Below, piece after piece: positions 48,135 through 59,154 of a stretch of 64,000 nucleotides of DNA (position 1 is the stretch's first letter; every line of letters starts with the position of its first letter). The DNA is taken from contig JAJEKV010000163.1 in NCBI GenBank assembly GCA_021234155.1, positions 1 through 64,000 on the forward strand, written 5' to 3'. Origin of the DNA: Isoetes taiwanensis. Taxonomy: Eukaryota > Streptophyta > Lycopodiopsida > Isoetales > Isoetaceae. Under the pieces are notes generated by a model. It had not been told where the DNA came from, did not search any database, and saw only the letters and a program-made list of their open reading frames with translations. The translations under genes were made by a program, and so were the position numbers.

Positions 48135-48515
48135 GTTATGGGAGATGATGTTTTTTTGTTTGGAAAAAAAATAAAAACTCAAAAAACATTGTCAAGTTCA
48201 TGAATAACATATAAACCATTAAAATAGCACAAATCCCATAACACATCAAAACAAAAAAAATTTAATTTTTTTTTCGATACAAAACGCGACCGCTGCCAAA
48301 CACTTCTGACAATACATGGGTGCGACGCAAAAACACTTCATTAAAAGATGCGTCGTCGAAAACTTTTAGTGCTATTGAAGCTTAAACTATGATCCCTTTT
48401 GGACCCATGAATAAGTGTCAGATTCCATAAGATCCTGACTAGGGTGTATATATTCATATTAATACAAGCTGGAAAAACCCGTTTCTAACCTTGGAATTAA
48501 AGCATCTTTCATATG
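48135..48515. other. AT-rich spacer
   Basis: Poly(A)- and poly(T)-rich sequence with short self-complementary motifs (GATGCGTCGTCGAAAAC). No gene is seen. Confidence 0.5.
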
Positions 48516-49500
48516 GAAGGAAGGAAGGAAGGTTCTTTTTATCAATCATGTGAGGCCAATCGGGCCTATGGGACCCAAATTACAGTGCGGCAAGCCGTTG
48601 CTACCCGGATTAAACCCCCTTAGGAGGGAAAAACCGTCGCGCAACAACCGGCCGGCACCGCATAAAATATACATATACATGAATTTCCCGCACCTCGTAG
48701 GCGCCGGGCGAGAGGTAAGTCCGCAGATCCAAAACCTCCCCGGAGGTAGGAGCCAAGGGATCGAATCGACGGGCGCATCGGAAGCTTCGTCTGAGGCGCA
48801 CCGGATCGCACCAAGAGAATGTGGCGAGTCGAACCGACTATAGGCGGACAGCTCGAAGGCATGGCTTTCATCCTCAACAACCCCCCCGGGCAACACCGAC
48901 AAAGCCCGCCCCGGGCGCGGCCTCCAACCCACCGGCCCGTCTCAAGCCGAAGATGATGGGCCCCTGTTCGAATGGACGCGATGATCCTGCGCTTCTTCAT
49001 GGGCCTCGAACCAGGGTGGGGTTTATGTGATGTTTGTAGTGTGCCACCTTTACCCGTTTCCGAGCATGGTGGAACCGAGCTTCCCAGAAACAAGAGTTTA
49101 AGTAATTTCTCGGCCTATCGGGCGGGCCACCCAGGTGCACTTGGGCGACATAGGCGTTTCCAAAGACGCTTAGCCACCGGGCTCTCTTGTCCTTCCAACA
49201 AGCCGATGGAATTTAGGGGCTCATCGCCACCATTGTAAGCCAAGCGCGGGAGCCGAAAGTGTCGCCCATCTTTGGCCACCTTCCAAAAATAAACAATGTG
49301 TCTATCGAGGGGCGTATCTTTGCGGGGGCATGAATCTGTCTCCTCAGAACAAGATCTCGATATGGGCGGGGCTTGACCCCAAGTGCCCGTGAAAAATGCC
49401 TTGGACGGACCGCTCTAAGTCGCTCCAAGTTAGCCAAAAAAGACATCGGGCCCCACACCTCGACCCTCCGAGGAAGAACCGGCTCCACCGGTCAGGGTAA
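48516..49500 (-). mobile_element. RTE-type LINE, 3' part
   Basis: A GC-rich minus-strand block. Frame 49213-49488 carries EVWGPMSFLANLERLRAVRP (the V-WG...L-x-x-v-x-x-x-x-R region after the RT). Frames around 48620-49093 carry RIIASIRTGAHHLRLETGRW, then CRCCPGG and EDESHAFELSAYS, the conserved C-terminal block of RTE-type proteins. The 3' end has GACGGTTTTTCCCTCCTAAG, GGGTCCCATAGGCC and a (TTCC)4 tail (48516-48533). The element is 5'-truncated near 49500 and broken by frameshifts. Confidence 0.75.
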
Positions 49501-49885
49501 AAATTATGAGCACCCGTTATTTTTTAAGTTATTAACCATGGGCGATTTTTTAGTATAATTTTATTATTATTAATTAATACTTGGGCGATTTTTTTTAATG
49601 ATAATTTTATATTTATTTTGATGGGCTATTTAATTTTCATGATATTTTATTTTCTTCTATCTTCCTACGACTCCAATAGGCAAATATAATGTATTGATAT
49701 AACCATTTAAAATAACAAATTGTCGTTTCTCACACCATTTAAATAATGTTAATTGTCATTACCAAAACTTAATTTATGTTCATACCAAATGCAACATACA
49801 ATTTACTTCCGTTGTAATTGCCAAAAATTGGCATTACATGGAGCATCACCCTCCATGTCATCACTCGCCATGTCTTCCACATCAA
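49501..49885. other. AT-rich spacer with GGGCGATTT motifs
   Basis: Contains TGGGCGATTTTTT twice and TGGGCTATTT once (49541-49630). The same motif recurs at 51750-51875 on the other side of the following coding remnants. No gene is seen. Confidence 0.5.
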
Positions 49886-50353
49886 CTATTTTCTCTGATG
49901 ATGTACTAATTGTTGTTGAGCTTCTAGAAAAGGAAATTCTGCTGCCCAATCAAACTGAAATTTTCGTCCAACATCCCAACTGCCTAATGCCCGTTTCCTC
50001 TTCCCACTTTTCTTACTTCCATGTGCAGCTTCTGTCCCAGCAGTTGCAACTCCAACTTCTGTCCCAGCAATCGCAGTATCAGCAACCTCAATTTGTGCTC
50101 TAATCTCAACATGAGCAGCCTCAATTTCTGCCCTAACCTCAAGATCAGCAGCCTCAACTTGTGTCCGAATGGTACCCTCTGTCTCCGAATTATGTATTTC
50201 TTGTGATGAGGATGTGCTAGCCGCTATGCAAATGTTCAGATTATTGTTGCTATGAGACCCAACTTCATTAACAACAGCCTCTTTTAAGCCAAGAAATTTT
50301 TGCAATGTGTTTGCTGAACGAACTGGTGGCACAATTTTCTTGTGTCTCCCCAT
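49886..50353 (-). CDS. hypothetical protein
   Basis: An open frame of 155 codons starting MGRHKKIVPPVRSANTLQKF. Residues about 65-105 form an alternating EAA/VE(A)xIxAQIE helix, likely a coiled coil. KKSGKRKRALGSW is a nuclear-localisation-like basic cluster. The end (RKFQFDWAAEFPFLE) recalls the W...FPWL start of some domesticated hAT-type zinc-finger proteins, but no zinc ligands follow. After the stop, another frame continues with EKIVDVEDMASDDMEGDAPC, so a frameshift may have split a longer protein. The function is unknown and it could equally be a transposon remnant. Confidence 0.4.
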   Translation of the reverse strand: MGRHKKIVPPVRSANTLQKFLGLKEAVVNEVGSHSNNNLNICIAASTSSSQEIHNSETEGTIRTQVEAADLEVRAEIEAAHVEIRAQIEVADTAIAGTEVGVATAGTEAAHGSKKSGKRKRALGSWDVGRKFQFDWAAEFPFLEAQQQLVHHQRK

Positions 50354-50429
50354 TAGCTTTTTTCAACAAGCTAAACTACCTGCACACACATTTTCCAACC
50401 TTCCTTAGTATGCTGAAATACTAGCAAAA

Positions 50430-51470
50430 ATCTGCTAAAAAGGTGTTGAAATCAAAGGTGTTGAAATATGACTCATTTCAGAATGCCCTGGACTTCTATG
50501 CTGAGTTAGTAATGCTATTAGACGATATTCTTACTGCTAAATCCACGTTGGAAGCTGATTGTCAACAATCAAGAGATAATCACAGTCCTAAGCTGGATAA
50601 TTTATTGAATGCCAAACAGATGACCATGCTAACTGACTCATTTTCTACTATATCTGGAGCGCCATCCACCCTAGTTACTCAGCAGTGGCAGAGGCATGGA
50701 ATGTTGAGTACATATTCATGTAGTGATAATGGACATTCTTTGCCAAGATTAGTCATTTGAAGTTAAGCTTCTTAAGGCTTATATATTGCAGCTTGAGGAC
50801 AACATGGATGCAATAAGTGAGTGTGTTGAGCAAATAAAAGACGAGTTCAATGACATGGCCAGCTTTGAGATGGAACTTGGTATTTTAAAATCTGAGAAAA
50901 ACGCAGTTGCTTATAAGAATCAAGACACTTTCTTGGATTTATCTTTAGGAAATCCACCTCCCTATCCAGACCAAGTCCAGGAATAACAAGCGTTTTCTGC
51001 CATAAAATATGCTGCCGAATTCTGCCCTAGCATTACAATCTTGCATATAAATATCCCCTCATTCAAACTGTGCTCAGACATGGCTGCTTGGGTTCTGTTC
51101 AGACATGAATTGCTCAGGTTCTGTCAGTCTGATTTGATGATGAAATTGAAAGACATGTAATACTGTGTTAAGCAAAACGCAAGATGAATTATCAGGGTCT
51201 GATAACGGTCTGATAATAGCCTTCAACCTGAGATGTTTAATAGTGAGAATGCCAAGGCAAAGTCATTGCAGGTACTTGGAATGAAGCACAAAGCAGAGGA
51301 GAACGTGACCGAGTTCATTCAAAAAAACAACCCAATTAGAATTGAAAGCTGCAAATGGCAAAGATGGGAGTTTTGCAAGCAAAACTGGAGGAGAAATACG
51401 TTGTCCATAAGGATGTCAGAGTAAGGCTTGCCAATCATCAACAGGAAATACACAAAGGCGTGAGAATAGG
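50430..51470 (+). pseudogene. coiled-coil protein remnant, unassigned
   Basis: Three successive frames on the plus strand. 50443-50760 carries ALDFYAELVMLLDDILTAKS, 50750-50986 carries KLLKAYILQLEDNMDAISEC and a PPPYPDQVQE end, and 51233-51460 carries NAKAKSLQVLGMKHKAEENV then, after a frameshift, RVRLANHQQEIHKG. All are charged, helical and look like real protein text rather than random frames. Frame breaks and in-frame stops suggest a pseudogene. I do not recognise the family. Confidence 0.45.
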
Positions 51471-51939
51471 TTAGTGATCTTTTGCGAACTTTGCATAATA
51501 AAGTTCTATGGTTCATTTCAAGCACGGCATCCAGATCTCTATTTCCTGCAACAAATCAGCCCACATTCAGGAGACTAAACTCAGGTATCGATTCCCTGCA
51601 ACAAATTCGGCCATCTCCAGAAGACTTAACTCAGATGCCACGAAAATACCCGATTCGAACCCTAAATTGAAATGCCCTAAATCGAATTTTGGATCATGGT
51701 GATAACGGGGTAGGTTATCACCCATGAATCTAAGTAATTTTGGGCTATTCCCTTTTAACTTATATGTTAAAAAAATCAAACATGGGCTAATCCCTTTTTA
51801 CAATGCCCGTAAAAGAATCATGACTTGGGCGATTTCCCTTTTCACATGATAAAAAAGAATTTTATATGGGCGATTGTATCTCTAAAAAATGCGAAATTGA
51901 TCCTACTAATCTGTCAAATCTTAATTAAAAATTTCAAAT
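51471..51939. other. spacer with GGGCGATT/GGGCTATT motifs
   Basis: Short repeats TGGGCTATTCCCTTTT, TGGGCTAATCCCTTTTT, TTGGGCGATTTCCCTTTT and TGGGCGATTGTATC are spaced about 30-45 bp apart (51748-51880). Two imperfect copies of CTGCAACAAATC...CATTC/ATCTCCAG...GACT-AACTCAG lie at 51545-51630. No gene is seen. Confidence 0.5.
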
Positions 51940-53390
51940 AAAATAGCCCGCTTTTGCGATTAATCGTCCTTGAATTTTACCTTCCTCGCCGGGCACCGAT
52001 TCTAGGAACAAATGTGACCGGTGGCCCCTATCATCTGACTCCCCCTGCGGACTATTGTTTTGCATTCGTCTGGCGCCTTCTAACCTCACGGGGTCACCCA
52101 AAGGCAAATGGATGCATCCCAATACATTGAGGACGGAAATTCCACCCCGTGTACTTGTAGCCGGGTGTAACCTCTACCATCGCCCACGGAGTGGCCGGAA
52201 GGTCTTTGGATGACGGAGGAGGATATGAGAACCACCTTAGTCTTGGCCGTTGACACGCATGTCCGTCCGCTGGCGGGAATGTGGGCGGGGCATCTAGGTG
52301 TGCTGCATGCCCTCCGTGTATGGGCCAAGAGGTCCACATCATCCGCATAGATGAGCCACGGATGACCCGTGCAAGAGCTGTATACCGTCCCCAATTGGCG
52401 GCAAGCCGGGGCTTCCAACCGGTCAATGTAAAGTCCAAAGAGTGTGGGTGAGAGAGGACAACCTTGCCTAACTCCAATGCTACCGGGTAAATGATCGGCC
52501 CTTCCGGCTGTACATGCGGCCGCAAGGCTCGTGACAACCCTCAGACATTGCGCTCTGCAGATCCATAGGGAACCCCTGATGGTAATCTCAGCCCACAACT
52601 TTCCCGGTAATCGCGGTCCTAAAGCTTTTGCAAAGTCCACAAAGCAAAGAAGACAGTCCTCTCGACGGTTCTGGCTGGCCCCCACTGTGGCCCCGAGTGT
52701 GAAGATGTGATCAATGGTCGAATGCCGGCCTAAGCCCGCCTCGGGTAAGTGCCCCCGACTTCACCTCGCCGCCCATCCGTTATTACCGTCGCAGAGCTTG
52801 GCAAACACCGAAGTGACCATGATGGTTGATGAATTACCGACAAAGGTGGGTCCCCCGCCTTTGTAGATCGGAACAACCCCGCTTGTGGTCCATGACCGGG
52901 AAAACCCTCTTGCGCCGCCTCGTGGAACGATTAAAGAAAGACGGGCACCATGGGCCGCCCCGCCTAATTGAGCAAAACTGCGGGCCGCCCAAGTCCGGTT
53001 GCCTTCCCATCGCCCGGCGCCGCGGCCCTCTTCGACATCTTCTTACGTGATCACCCGGTGATTGAGCCATGTTCGCGGGGGCACATCGTCAGGTGTTCAG
53101 GGGGACCATAAAGGCATTGCGGTCCCGCTCCCATTGCACCGCCCGTGATGTTCCAGAACGTGGCGGCACCGCGCACAGTACCCCCTCGCCCGAAAGTTCT
53201 CGGGTGGGCGTCCAGTAGGCCAAACATTTCTCCTTGGTGCCTTGCCAGGTACCTTGCCTTTGTTTCCTTGAGGAAGGCACGGTAATGGCTGGTGGCCTGA
53301 GCTCGCGTGTCCTGATCCACGATGAGACAGAGTGGTCGAATCGAAAAGAACTCTAATTTTGGATTCTTGTTCTTCAAATTTAGCCAAGCA
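51940..53390 (-). mobile_element. RTE-type LINE with reverse transcriptase, truncated
   Basis: A GC-rich minus-strand block. 53051-53398 carries HYRAFLKETKARYLARHQGE, the linker before the RT. 52834-53070 carries fragments equivalent to the W-x-x-x-P-I-Y-K-G-G-G block across frames. 52086-52685 carries GVRQGCPLSPTLFGLYIDRL and the catalytic YADD at 52338-52349. The F-G-L-Y-I-D wording places it in the RTE-like group rather than L1. Both ends are truncated (no 3' hairpin or tail near 51940). Frameshifts occur at about 52800 and 53060. Confidence 0.8.
52086..52685 (-). pseudogene. RTE-type reverse transcriptase
   Basis: A frame of 199 codons with VDFAKALGPRLPGKLWAE (first catalytic region, where DFxKAFD is expected, so the second Asp is lost), SLWICRAQCLRVV, GVRQGCPLSPTLFGLYID and LIYADDVDLLAHT. 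It converts RNA to DNA in an active element. Here the damaged first block and truncated neighbours make it inactive. Confidence 0.8.
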
Positions 53391-53399
53391 AATGCCACA

Positions 53400-53707
53400 G
53401 CACTATGTGGGGGCCTTTCTTACAAGGATCGAACACTCATTTGCTAGGAACAAAATTCAGGCAGTCCTTGAAAAACATTCGCTATTCCAACCTAAATTCA
53501 GACGGATGGTATGCTTGCGCTGTTAGCGCTGATGGATCAGGGGCAGTGGATTGTTGGAGTATTAATGCATTTGGTCATACCACTCCTCCAGCATGTTCAT
53601 TCACATCTACTATTTCAGATGAGATTTCACATGTGGCTTTAAGAAGTAGCAGTTTATCAGTTTTCGGGGAAGCATTGACACTAATTATAGTAAATCCTGG
53701 CAGCTAG
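53400..53707 (+). pseudogene. possible RCC1/CRINKLY4-like repeat fragment
   Basis: The frame 53405-53707 reads YACAVSADGSGAVDCWSINA then FGHTTPPACSFTST and SHVALRS. The C-x-V-x-x-D-G-S...V-x-C-W-x-x-N-x-F-G-x-T-x-P-P rhythm resembles the repeated beta-propeller units of CRINKLY4-type receptor kinases or RCC1_2 repeats. Only about one and a half units are present and there is no start or splice context. The assignment is tentative. It may be a captured or decayed gene fragment between two RTE pieces. Confidence 0.35.
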
Positions 53708-53819
53708 TATAGTGCCATTTTTTATGCCAGAAACACGTGTGTGGAATCCAAAAGGTCACATAAAAACAATGTTGCTGGAGCAATAACATTGCTAATCAGT
53801 CTCAACCTCCTAACTAGCA

Positions 53820-54590
53820 CCCCCTCTATGACGGACGTCTCGGACTGGGCAACCACTGGCGTGGGACTCCTGTTGCATGGGGTGAGATCTTGAGTCGACA
53901 TACGAAGCAGTCCCTTTGATTGCCTACTACGATGAGGATGGCCTCACGTGTACTGCATGTTACGCCAATCGTAAAAGGTGACAACGCTACGGGCGATCTC
54001 AGGCGTTGAGTCCCAAGCTGACTTGTTTTAGCAATGTGTACCGTAGTCGGAAATGCCATTCGAGATAGGATCTCATCCTGGATGCACTTGGTGAGATCTT
54101 CTCCTGCCTCCTCCGAGAGTCCACGCACCACCACATTATGATGGCGGGGCGGCTCGCCCGCCGCTCACTTCCCCAGTGACGCGTCTGTTCGGAGGTGTGG
54201 GCCGCCACCACAGGGCGGTGTGGTGTGCTTAGATGGAGCAGTGGTGTTTGTCGACCGCTTGTTTGGCGCACTGGGCTGTGGGGCATGTGCGCTTGGCTGT
54301 CCCCTGTTGCGGCCTCGCGCGCCGGAGTCGGGAGCCTAGCTCCTGTTGGAATCTCGGGCCGCTTGGCTAACTCATTTGTGCGGAAGTGCGGAGGGTGTTC
54401 ATGGACCTCAAAGATGGAGGCCCCCGCGCCTTGCTGGGCAATGGTTACCTCGAGCCCTCAGATCTCCCGATCTTGTGTCACCCCTACTGCGGGGTTCTTA
54501 GCTCTGCTGGTCCGGCTGGCGGACGGGGTTCTGGACGCTTCGTATCGGCGGTGGCATAACCCTCGCCTTTCCCGACTTGAGTAAGGGAAA
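53820..54590 (-). mobile_element. GC-rich retroelement 5'-region fragment
   Basis: GC-rich like the RTE copies, with a minus-strand frame 53826-54134 reading VRGLSEEAGEDLTKCIQDEI and QRLRSPVALSPFTIGVTCST. This resembles the RNA-recognition-like part of a LINE first ORF (L-x-x-x-I-x-D-E-v ... R-P-v-v-V-x-F). It may belong to the RTE element at 51940-53390, separated by the insert at 53400-53800. No reverse-transcriptase motif is present here. Confidence 0.4.
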
Positions 54591-54608
54591 TAGTTGCTTC
54601 TCGACTTG

Positions 54609-54829
54609 ACAAGGAAGAAAGAGAAGGCTTACACATCCAAATGAATTTTGAAGAAAGAGAACGCGACACATCTAGCGAAGAATTTTGAAGAAAGAGAACA
54701 CGACACATCCAGCGAAGAATTTTGAAGAAAGAGAAGGCGGCACATCCAGCAGGAATTTTGAAGAAAGAGAACGTGACACATCCAACGAAGAATTTTGAAG
54801 AAAGAGAAGGCGACACATCCAACGAATTT
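54609..54829. repeat. 36-bp minisatellite
   Basis: Six head-to-tail units of 34-38 bp built on AATTTTGAAGAAAGAGAA followed by NNCGACACATCCAGCGAAG. The first unit is more diverged. A seventh partial unit recurs at about 54979-55015. Their translation gives artificial repeated CRLLFLQNS-type frames on the minus strand. Confidence 0.92.
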
Positions 54830-55049
54830 TGAGTGTTCTAGAACCTGAAACACTCTATTGGCGGATGGGAAGGAAGAACACAAGCTTGGTTCAAATAGGC
54901 TTTTTGGAATAGGTTGAAATAGGATGGGAAGGAAGAACACAAGGAAGAAATAGGTTGAAATAGGATGGGAAGGAATAACACAAGGAAGAAAGAGAAGGCG
55001 ACACATCCATCAAATTTTGAGTGTTCTAGAACCTGAAACACTCTATTGG
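54826..55049. repeat. nested duplication next to the minisatellite
   Basis: AATTTTGAGTGTTCTAGAAC plus CTGAAACACTCTATTGGCG occurs at 54825-54863 and again at 55012-55050. Between them AATAGGTTGAAATAGGATGGGAAGGAA is repeated twice more. The TGTTCTAGAAC core is itself palindromic. Confidence 0.85.
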
Positions 55050-55069
55050 CGCGCCACGGGTCGCCTTGA

Positions 55070-55290
55070 TGGGATATAGAGAGAGAAAGGGAAAAAAGCA
55101 AGGCTATAGAGAGAGCTGAAAAGCAAGACTAGAGAGACAGAACAGGGAGAAAGAAGGCTAGAGAGACAGTGGAAAAGGAAGGAGAGAAAGAGAAGGCTAG
55201 AGAGAGAAAGTGTCTAAAGAGAGAAGGTGAGCTAGAGAGAGAAAGGAGCTAGAGAGAGAATGTGAGCAAGGCGCTAGAGAAATACAAGCA
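55070..55290. repeat. GA-rich tract with GCTAGAGAGA units
   Basis: A purine-rich stretch in which GCTAGAGAGA-type and GAGAGAAAG units recur irregularly about ten times. This is low-complexity sequence with no gene. Confidence 0.85.
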
Positions 55291-57369
55291 ATTCAATGTA
55301 GTGGCGACAACTCACAAGTAAGGAGGAATTATGCCAAATACCTTGATTCTAAAAATCCATTTTTATTTCCTGATGTTCTAAGCAACACATAGTTTTTCCT
55401 TCTCTCCAATTCTTAGTAAAATCCTTTAGTTCCTATAGGGTGATATGTTCCTATAAGGTCATGTGAGATATAGAGAGGCATGGGTCATATTGCAATGCCA
55501 AGATACACATCTTTATTATTTGACGTTCTCTTCTATGCCATATAATCCTTGCTATCACATCTCTTATGATATAATAGAATGTCAAGCTAAACCTTGAAAT
55601 TTAATGGCCGAAATTATGGGTATGCAAAACTAAATGCCAAGATTTACATCTTTATTAGTAAAGAACTTTGTACACAACTTTCTGTTGTATTGGCCAATAT
55701 GATAAGGGTAAATCCAGGTGAATTTTATATTTTTGATCATAAAAAATGGGCTGAACATATTATGTCTTCTTTGATGGCATTACTACTAACTTTAAGTTGT
55801 GGTATAAGGCTTTATGCACTGGGGTACATTGTTACCATAATACTAAGGTGAACATTGAAAGAAAAACGCTGGGTATAAAAGCAAAGAATTTTAATCAATA
55901 TTTATGTTATTTTAAAGGGAGCTAGTTGGACATGCTAGGCTCCTTCAGGTAATAAATGCTTTGCTATTAAATTATAAGTTGATGCACAAGGCTCTATCCA
56001 CATGTATGCAGGGATATATTATTGGAAGGAGTGCTTTGGTCGCTATAATGTCTATGATTGTTTTCCAATCTATTTATTACCCTTCATTCGGATTGTCTAT
56101 TCACCTTTTAGAGCCTAAAAGCTCTAAGTTCTAGAAGATATCACCAGGCCATATCCAATAGGGTATTCGACAGCAGAAACTATAGTAGCTTTATCTTATT
56201 TGGATCATCATTTTGATGGTGATTATGGAGAATATACCATAGAAAATGCTGGCTTCTGATCCCTCTCTCAAACATCCTACATAAATAGCTCCATATAGCC
56301 ATATGCACGTCTCAAATGCAATGCATGAGGAACTATAAAATGCCCAAGTAATTATGCTGATCCTTTCTGCTAGAAGGCAAGTTTTCTTGAAGCTGACATA
56401 AGATTATGTGCAGAAGAAAATAGAACAAGAGGTCATCAATGTTAAGCTGAAGTTAACAAGGACCATGAATATACTATAGCTTTGCCATAGACTTGTGTCT
56501 TATGCTTAAGAACTAGGCAGGCTTTAGAACATATGAAGTGCAAGATTTAAATGTTTATTGCGGACTGTAAATAGGATAACACTGTGGATGTACAGTTATA
56601 TTCTGATGATACAAATAATTTACTAGATTTTTTAACTTGAATAGATAAATACATGTCATGTTTGCATCTCCTTTATTTCTGGTGCCTAAATGGTAAATGG
56701 TACAAGGTTGGATCTACCTTCTATTTTGATAATTTAAACATGCAAGGCGAAGAGCAAAGAGCCCAAGAGATCCGTAGCTTACCTGTGATGGCTTTTTCCA
56801 AGGCTAACATGCATCCTGGGTTTCATTGCGTGTGTGAGATTTCTTGTTCCTATGTGTGTTTTCCCATTTATTCAAGTTGGAAAACTACAAGACATCATGA
56901 TATTGAAGAGATATTTTTGAGAAGTTTATTGAGCTCTATGGTGTTAATTTAGTATAAGAGGAAAATTCTAAACTCTATTTTTAATCTTGTGTTGTTCTAC
57001 AGTCAATTTTGAACTCTTTTTGAAGGTAAATATTATGTATTGAACAAGGAAATTAATTGGATTGACAAAAGAAAATTGTTCCTGGTTATAATATATGGTA
57101 GTTTCTTTTGCTTTGATAAATGCTGACCATTTTAAGGCTTAAGTAAGTGTGCAATTTTGGCTTAAGGATGCATATTGATTGGGAAGTGATCTTTGCAAAA
57201 GTCCATGGAGGGTAAAAAATGCTTCTGATTTAAAAGTCCCTCCCCCTCTTATATGCATGGAAGTTGGGGGATATGTAATCCTTTGACACTGACCAAGTTT
57301 GCAGAAACACTATGTGGATTGGGAGGGAATCCAAGCAAATAATTGGGCATATGTTAATTTTTTTCCTTA
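55291..57369. other. spacer with unassigned coding-like remnants
   Basis: Two plus-strand frames look more protein-like than their surroundings: 55594-55851 (LANMIRVNPGEFYIFDHKKW) and 56653-56952 (NGKWYKVGSTFYFDNLNMQG, then EEQRAQEIRSLPVMAF). They may be exons of one decayed gene, but I recognise neither and cannot connect them through splice sites. Confidence 0.4.
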
Positions 57370-57905
57370 TCTACCCATGAAAAGCGCAGGTGATTGCTTC
57401 CATTCGCGACAGTGCACACCACCTCCGCATTGAGACGGGAAGATGGATTGGGAGCCGCGTGAGGACAGAGTCCGCCGGTCCGCCAGCCGTGGCACCATTG
57501 AGGGATGAAAGTCACGCCCTCCGTGCTCGTCCGTGCATTCAAAGATATCCGGGCTCTGGTATGCTTTCGGTTAGTTGTGCCCCATCAGGCCTTGCATGAG
57601 CTAATGAAAGCACGGCCTCTGTAGGCTTGTTGGGATCGTACCTCAGGGAGGTAATGGATACTGTGGACTCGCTTATGCCCCCTCGTCCGACATTAACCTC
57701 AGCTGTACTTGTGATTATGTATATAACTGTGCAGTATGTGATCAGCATCCTTATTGCTACTAAGGTTTTTCCCCCGAAAACCCTTTGGGGCGGGGGTTTT
57801 TTAATCCTGGTAGTAATACGCCTGTTGCTCTCTCTTTGTACTTGGGTCCCATAGGCCGGCTTGGTCTCTCGTGGGATCTATAAAAATCATATTCTATTCT
57901 ATTCT
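57370..57905 (+). mobile_element. RTE-type LINE 3' end, 5'-truncated
   Basis: The frame 57390-57599 carries VIASIRDSAHHLRIETGRWI, the C-terminal R-T-G-s-H-x-L-x-x-E-x-G-R-W block, followed by a DESHALRARPCIQRY remnant of the DE-H...CP-Y motif. The 3' end has the full signature: GGTTTTTCCCCCGAAAACC (57764-57782), GGGGTTTTTTAATCCTGGTA, TGGGTCCCATAGGCC and a short ATTCT tail to 57905. It is the plus-strand counterpart of the copy at 28598-29130 and the best reference for the family 3' end. Confidence 0.8.
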
Positions 57906-59154
57906 TATGAAGTAATTTGAGTATGGCATTAAGAAAGATATTATATGGTGAATGTAAGCATCCCATATGGCTTTGTTTATGGAAAGAGTCACGTCAATGC
58001 TTTGATTTGATAAATGTCTAGTAAGTAAGGTGGGCATTAACATAGAAAATATATAGAAGTAAAAGTTCTAAAGCACATGATGTTTTTTTTCAATGCATGT
58101 GCCTCTTTAACAGATTGCATGTGCCTTCAATGGATGGTTTTTTATTGAATAGATGGAAAATATCCAAGGACCCTAATACTATGAAATCAAATAAAAATAT
58201 CCCACTCGTAACCTAAAATGGAAGCATGACCTATTTGGACATGGGGGTCGGGTAAAATATCGTGGAAGGACCCCAAGAAGGACTCAATTTAGCCCCTTAC
58301 CCTAATATCGTTGTGTATATATAAGGATGTTTCTGGCTCCTGGATTAAAATATTTGGCTATGGCAAGAAGCTTGGGGCTCAGTATTTGGTATATCAATCG
58401 CATGGGTCTAATCTGCGTAAAACCTCGCACGCGCGGGACAATTAATATGGAGAATGCTGAGCAAAGCAAGCAACAAAGTATGGCAATGAGCAAAAGAGAA
58501 GCCACTATGGTAGCTGATCAACAATCCATTAATCCTGCTCAAACTACTCAGATTTGAGATCAGATTAAGTATTATAATTACAGTAAGATGATTGATCTGT
58601 TTATAGAATAGTTAGATCTGAGATAATAATGGTTTACCTATCCTGGAGTCACAGATCTAAAGAAGTCTTAAATTGATGCAGATCTACTTATTATTGTATA
58701 GGCTTAGGCTTATAGTAGATCTAGCATGATAAAAATGATTGCCAAACCGCCATGATTATAGAATTATTGCAGATCTACTTATGATATATCCACTTATTGC
58801 AGTATAGATATGATTAGTGGTTTATTTATGTTTCTTGGATCCAAGGAGCTAGCAAATGGAGCTGCATAAGAGATGTTGCAATCTACTAGCATTCTAGACC
58901 TTAGGAGCATGGGCTAGGGTTGTTAATTGTTGTATTCATGCCTTTAGAACTGTTTATGCTTTACAAACAGGGTGAAGGGCTATAAACCCAGAAATTCTTA
59001 TGATGCCTGCAACCATGTTCATAAGCAACCGTATTAACGCTTTGTTTTTGTTTGTTGTAGTGCGTAATGTGAATTTCTGCCCCTACCATGTTTTCCTTTG
59101 TGTTCATGTGATAATGATATTCGGAGTATGAAATAAACTAAACATGCATATGGA
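57906..59154. other. spacer with AGATCTACTTAT motifs
   Basis: AT-rich. GCAGATCTACTTAT recurs at about 58678 and 58773, with related GATCTA and TTATTGCAG fragments nearby (58560-58800). The plus-strand frame 58327-58557 is unassigned. ATGGA at 59150-59154 adjoins the LTR and is the candidate right half of its target-site duplication. Confidence 0.5.

Noticed and set aside
54484-55101. Overlapping minus-strand frames with repeated CR-LLFLQNS-type text.
   Set aside because: They are produced by the 36-bp minisatellite and shift frame between units.
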